Below are positions 6,844-9,710 of a DNA stretch of 9,710 nt, in pieces. Source of the stretch: Desulfuromusa sp. (lineage in GTDB: Bacteria > Desulfobacterota > Desulfuromonadia > Desulfuromonadales > Geopsychrobacteraceae); the NCBI GenBank assembly GCA_029934095.1, contig JAOZMV010000037.1, positions 1 through 9,710 of the forward strand, in the 5' to 3' direction. Position numbers and translations under genes: made by a program. Under the pieces are notes generated by a model. That model had not been told where the DNA came from. It made no database searches and saw nothing but the letters and a program-made list of their open reading frames with translations. Within the stretch, counting starts at the first letter, position 1, and each line of letters starts with the position of its first letter.

Positions 6844-8541
6844 TTAAACCTCCTCCTGGGTCACCCGCAGGATTTCTTCAACCGTTGTCTCCCCTGACAG
6901 AACTTTGGCCAACCCTGCTTGCCGCAACGTCCTCAGCCCCATTTTCAATGCCTGCTGACGAATTGTTGCCGTATCAGCATTGCTGCTGACCAGACGGCGA
7001 ATCGGATCGGTTACTTCCAACAGTTCATATAGACCAGTTCGTCCCAGGTAACCCACCTGCATGCAATGGCTGCAACCACGGCCACGATAGAAAGTAGCCT
7101 GTTTTGGCACTTCAGTCCCATCAAACAGCTCTGCAAGTAATTGCTTATCAGGTTGATAACTCTGGCGACAGTGGGGACAGATAGTTCGCACTAATCGTTG
7201 TGCCAGAACTCCAACCAGTGCCGATGCAGCGAGAAATGGCTCAACCCCCATCTCTACCAACCGTGCCAAGGCCCCGGCTGAATCATTGGTATGTAGAGTG
7301 GAAAATACCAGGTGGCCAGTGAGTGCCGCTTGAACAGCAATTTTAGCCGTTTCACTATCACGGATTTCACCAATCATAATCACGTCCGGGTCCTGACGTA
7401 AAATCGAACGCAGCCCTTGGGCAAAAGTGAGATTTATTTTAGGATTCACCTGAATCTGACCAACTCCGGGAAGTTGATATTCAATTGGATCTTCAACGGT
7501 AATAATATTTTGTTCCCGGGAGTTGATTGCCGACAGTGCCGAATAGAGGGTTGTCGTTTTCCCCGCTCCGGTCGGTCCGGTCACCAGAAAGACACCGTGA
7601 CTCTTTTGAATCATTTTTTCAATCTGTGGCAACATGTCGCTATCAACGCCAATATCTCCCAGACTCAAGACCCCCGAGCTTTTATCCAGCAAACGCAGCA
7701 CCACCCGCTCGCCAAAAGCGGTTGGTAGTGTCGATACCCGGATATCCCCCTGTTTTCCAGCAATACGAACTGAGAACCGGCCATCCTGGGGGAGACGCTT
7801 TTCAGCAATATCGAGATTGGCCATAATTTTTAAGCGGGAAATAATATTGGACAAAGCACGGTAGGGGGGGCGCTGCACTTCGTAAAGGATTCCATCAACC
7901 CGGTAGCGTACAATGACCTCTGTTTCAAATGGTTCAATATGGATATCACTGGCACGCTTCCGGTATGCCTCGGTCAACAAACCGTTGACATAGCGAATAA
8001 TCGGGGCCTCATCGCTGGTATCAAGAAGATCTTCGATCTGGATATCACCATCCAATTCTTCCTGGCCGATATCAGAGATTGAACTATCACCACCACCCGA
8101 GAGGGCTTCATAACCAAGATTGATCGCCGCGATTAATTTATCTGGCTCTGCCAGGCAGGGAATGATGCGACAACCGGTCAGAACAGAAAGGTCATTAAAA
8201 ATTTGATTATTGCAGGGATCAACCACGGCCAATCGAATTGTCTGCCCGTTAATTTCTAAAGGAACCGCCAGATTTTCTTTGGCATAACTGATTGGTACTG
8301 TGGTCAGCAGATGCAGGGCACTGGTTTTCACCTTCGGCTCGGCGACATATTCCATCCCGCTCTGAGTGGCCAGGGCTTCAGCCAGAACAACTTCTGTGGT
8401 CACCCCCTTATCCCTCAGGAGCTCCCCCAACCGTAAAGAACTCGATTCCTGCTCTCGCAATGCCTGGCGGACAGTATCCTCAGGAACCCCTTTATCCCGT
8501 ATCAGAATTTCCCCGAGTTGACGCCACTTCAACGAACGCAT
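6844..8541 (-). CDS. gspE: GspE, type II secretion assembly ATPase
   Basis: Cytoplasmic hexameric ATPase that powers pseudopilus assembly through GspL and GspF. The start chosen is the ATG at 8541-8539, giving 565 residues; a TTG one codon upstream is also open, but the ATG forms a TGATG junction with gspD and has GAGG seven bases upstream. N-terminal residues 8-60 hold two RLG-type half motifs like the MshEN domain. The core has Walker A GPTGAGKT (322-329), an Asp box ITVEDPIEY (347-355), Walker B with DPDVIMIGEIRD (384-395) and a His box HLVFSTLH (410-417). Two CxxC pairs (C455/C458 and C490/C493) form the zinc-binding C-terminal subdomain typical of GspE. Length is slightly above the roughly 500 residues of enterobacterial GspE because of the full N-terminal domain and an acidic Gly/Ser-Asp linker at about 149-177. 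All catalytic elements are present. A PilB-type pilus ATPase is the alternative, but the operon argues for GspE. Confidence 0.97.
   Translation of the reverse strand: MRSLKWRQLGEILIRDKGVPEDTVRQALREQESSSLRLGELLRDKGVTTEVVLAEALATQSGMEYVAEPKVKTSALHLLTTVPISYAKENLAVPLEINGQTIRLAVVDPCNNQIFNDLSVLTGCRIIPCLAEPDKLIAAINLGYEALSGGGDSSISDIGQEELDGDIQIEDLLDTSDEAPIIRYVNGLLTEAYRKRASDIHIEPFETEVIVRYRVDGILYEVQRPPYRALSNIISRLKIMANLDIAEKRLPQDGRFSVRIAGKQGDIRVSTLPTAFGERVVLRLLDKSSGVLSLGDIGVDSDMLPQIEKMIQKSHGVFLVTGPTGAGKTTTLYSALSAINSREQNIITVEDPIEYQLPGVGQIQVNPKINLTFAQGLRSILRQDPDVIMIGEIRDSETAKIAVQAALTGHLVFSTLHTNDSAGALARLVEMGVEPFLAASALVGVLAQRLVRTICPHCRQSYQPDKQLLAELFDGTEVPKQATFYRGRGCSHCMQVGYLGRTGLYELLEVTDPIRRLVSSNADTATIRQQALKMGLRTLRQAGLAKVLSGETTVEEILRVTQEEV
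6849..6854 (-). promoter_or_regulatory. Strong Shine-Dalgarno site setting the gspF GTG start
   Basis: The coding strand has a perfect AGGAGG, eight bases before the GTG at 6840-6838. It overlaps the final gspE codons (GAG GAG GTT). The strong match makes the non-ATG start of gspF credible, and no nearby in-frame ATG competes. Confidence 0.75.
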
Positions 8542-9710
8542 CAATAGTCCTCTTTTGCCCCTTCGGGCATTAATAAAATCCCTTCGGAATCCCCTAAATT
8601 AAAAAATTTGTTGGTGCCATCTTCCTCCTGATACCGATCAAAATTTCTCTGATCATCACTGGTAATCTGTTTCAGATCCTCACTATTTCGAATCACACGG
8701 GGGGTAATAAACATCAGCAAGCTGGTTTTTCTCTCCTTATTTTGGGTTCGCTTGAATAAAAATCCAAGCCCTGGGATATCTCCCAAAAATGGAACCTTTC
8801 TCACCGATGTAATTTTATCTGTTTGAAACAATCCCCCCAGAACAACGGTTTCACCATCCCGAGCCAGGATTGAGTTGGTCAGCAGCTTCTTTTTAAAGGT
8901 TGGCCCGACGAGATCAACGGTTCCGACAGAATCTGTAACTTGAGTGATCTCCAGGAAAACTTTCAACCGCACCAGATCCCCTTCTGTAATCTGTGGGGTA
9001 AAGCGCAAAGTGAGAGCAGCATCCTGACGGTCAATCGAGTTGACCAGGTTACCCGAATTATCCGTTGTCCTTGAGGTAATAATCGGAACATTCTCACCCA
9101 CAATGATCTCTGCTTCTTCATTATCGGAAGTCAACAGTCGCGGAGCAGAAAGAACATTAATATTTGTATCCGTCTCGGAAAGGCCAATTAAAACTGACAA
9201 GGAAGGAACGGTAACTTCCTCTCCATTAACCATAGTCGTAATCGGATTGAACATCCCCCCCAGCAAAATACCATCAACGGCTTTAGTGAGTAAGCTTGCA
9301 TCGCCATCATCAGAATCAGAGCTATCTCTACCGGTATTACTGGCACCAAAGATAATACTGTCATCGCCAACATCAAGCGCACCTTTTAAAGCGACACCCA
9401 GATCCATCAGAGCATCCATCGACAATTCAAGAATCAGAACCTCAACAAACACCTGTTTACGTTTGATATCCAGATCTAAAATCAGATTTTCTACCTGCTG
9501 GTAATCTTCCATTGTGGCAGTGATAATCAGCGCATTGGTTGGTAAATCCGGGGTAATGGTAATATCACCAAATTCTAAATCAGGTTGACTCTTCTGTTTA
9601 GCGGCCTGCTGTTTTTTAGTCCCGCTGATAATTTTATTCAATGTTTCAGATAATGTCTCAGCCTGAGCATTTTCCAGGTAATAAACATGCACCACACTAC
9701 GCCCCATATC
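8541..9710 (-). CDS. gspD: GspD, type II secretion secretin (5' part missing)
   Basis: Outer-membrane secretin that forms the exit channel of the T2SS for folded periplasmic proteins. The reading frame is open through the right edge (first full codon GAT, 9708-9710), so the signal peptide and the N0, N1 and N2 domains are expected beyond the window; the ATG at 9705-9707 is internal. Numbering from that Asp as residue 1, residues about 5-83 look like the N3 ring domain (VYYLENA start, TNALIITA core). The secretin core follows, with QVFVEVLILELS at 86-97, the gate-like VGENVPIITS at 204-213, ARDGETVVLGGL near 283-294, and the family hallmark VPFLGDIPGLGFLFK at 306-320 followed by TPRVI at 336-340. 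A Ser/Asp-rich loop lies at about 125-139. The 48-residue acidic tail after the barrel lies where the S domain sits in other GspD proteins. The stop TGA shares one base with the gspE ATG. The secretin family is certain; GspD rather than PilQ follows from the neighbours and the N3 style. Confidence 0.96.
   Translation of the reverse strand, partial: DMGRSVVHVYYLENAQAETLSETLNKIISGTKKQQAAKQKSQPDLEFGDITITPDLPTNALIITATMEDYQQVENLILDLDIKRKQVFVEVLILELSMDALMDLGVALKGALDVGDDSIIFGASNTGRDSSDSDDGDASLLTKAVDGILLGGMFNPITTMVNGEEVTVPSLSVLIGLSETDTNINVLSAPRLLTSDNEEAEIIVGENVPIITSRTTDNSGNLVNSIDRQDAALTLRFTPQITEGDLVRLKVFLEITQVTDSVGTVDLVGPTFKKKLLTNSILARDGETVVLGGLFQTDKITSVRKVPFLGDIPGLGFLFKRTQNKERKTSLLMFITPRVIRNSEDLKQITSDDQRNFDRYQEEDGTNKFFNLGDSEGILLMPEGAKEDY
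8549..8552 (-). promoter_or_regulatory. Shine-Dalgarno site of gspE
   Basis: The coding strand reads AGAGGA with its GAGG core seven bases before the ATG at 8541-8539. The site lies inside the last codons of gspD, and the gspD stop and gspE start share one base (TGATG). This spacing supports the ATG over the adjacent TTG at 8544-8542 and suggests termination-reinitiation coupling. Confidence 0.65.

Noticed and set aside
8542..8544. TTG start for gspE one codon before the ATG
   Set aside because: It adds only one Met; the ATG forms the usual TGATG junction and has better Shine-Dalgarno spacing.
9040..9504. Plus-strand open frame of 154 codons opposite gspD
   Set aside because: It is antisense to the conserved secretin core, is extremely Ser/Thr/Pro-rich without motifs, and is best explained as a reverse-strand shadow.

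Overview
The whole window is one strand of one locus: eleven consecutive genes of a type II secretion system (T2SS, Gsp pathway), all read on the minus strand. Transcription runs from the right end to the left. In that order the genes are gspD (5' part cut off by the window edge), gspE, gspF, gspG, gspH, gspI, gspJ, gspK, gspL, gspM and gspN. There is no insertion sequence, tRNA, rRNA or CRISPR array, and no non-coding gap longer than 23 bases, so no promoter or terminator is expected inside the window. All frames look intact.

The order D-E-F-G-H-I-J-K-L-M-N with a long terminal gspN, the moderate base composition and the protein style (a GspE with a complete N-terminal RLG-type domain, a PilM/PilN-like GspL) suggest an anaerobic deltaproteobacterial lineage, such as Desulfuromonadales/Geobacter relatives. 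That placement is inference from gene style, not a database match. gspC and the prepilin peptidase gene (gspO/pilD) are not in the window. gspC would be expected beyond the right edge and the peptidase may be elsewhere.

Layout from right to left: the outer-membrane secretin GspD (8541-9710, C-terminal part); the cytoplasmic assembly ATPase GspE (6844-8541); the inner-membrane platform protein GspF (5632-6840); the major pseudopilin GspG (5171-5608); the minor pseudopilins GspH, GspI, GspJ and GspK (5202 down to 2786); the inner-membrane assembly proteins GspL and GspM (2781 down to 878); and GspN (6-881). GspE hydrolyses ATP at the GspF/GspL/GspM platform and drives assembly of a GspG pseudopilus tipped by GspH-I-J-K. 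This pushes folded periplasmic exoproteins through the GspD channel. Neighbouring genes overlap or nearly touch: TGATG at D/E, ATGA at I/J, J/K, L/M and M/N, and longer overlaps at G/H and H/I. Translational coupling is therefore likely throughout. Only gspG has a short free leader with its own strong Shine-Dalgarno site.

I do not see an undescribed system here. The most useful points for follow-up are a two-motif MshEN-like (c-di-GMP-binding) signature at the GspE N-terminus, a small hairpin over the gspI start codon, an A8 slippery tract in gspM, and a lipobox-like sequence in the GspN N-terminal segment.
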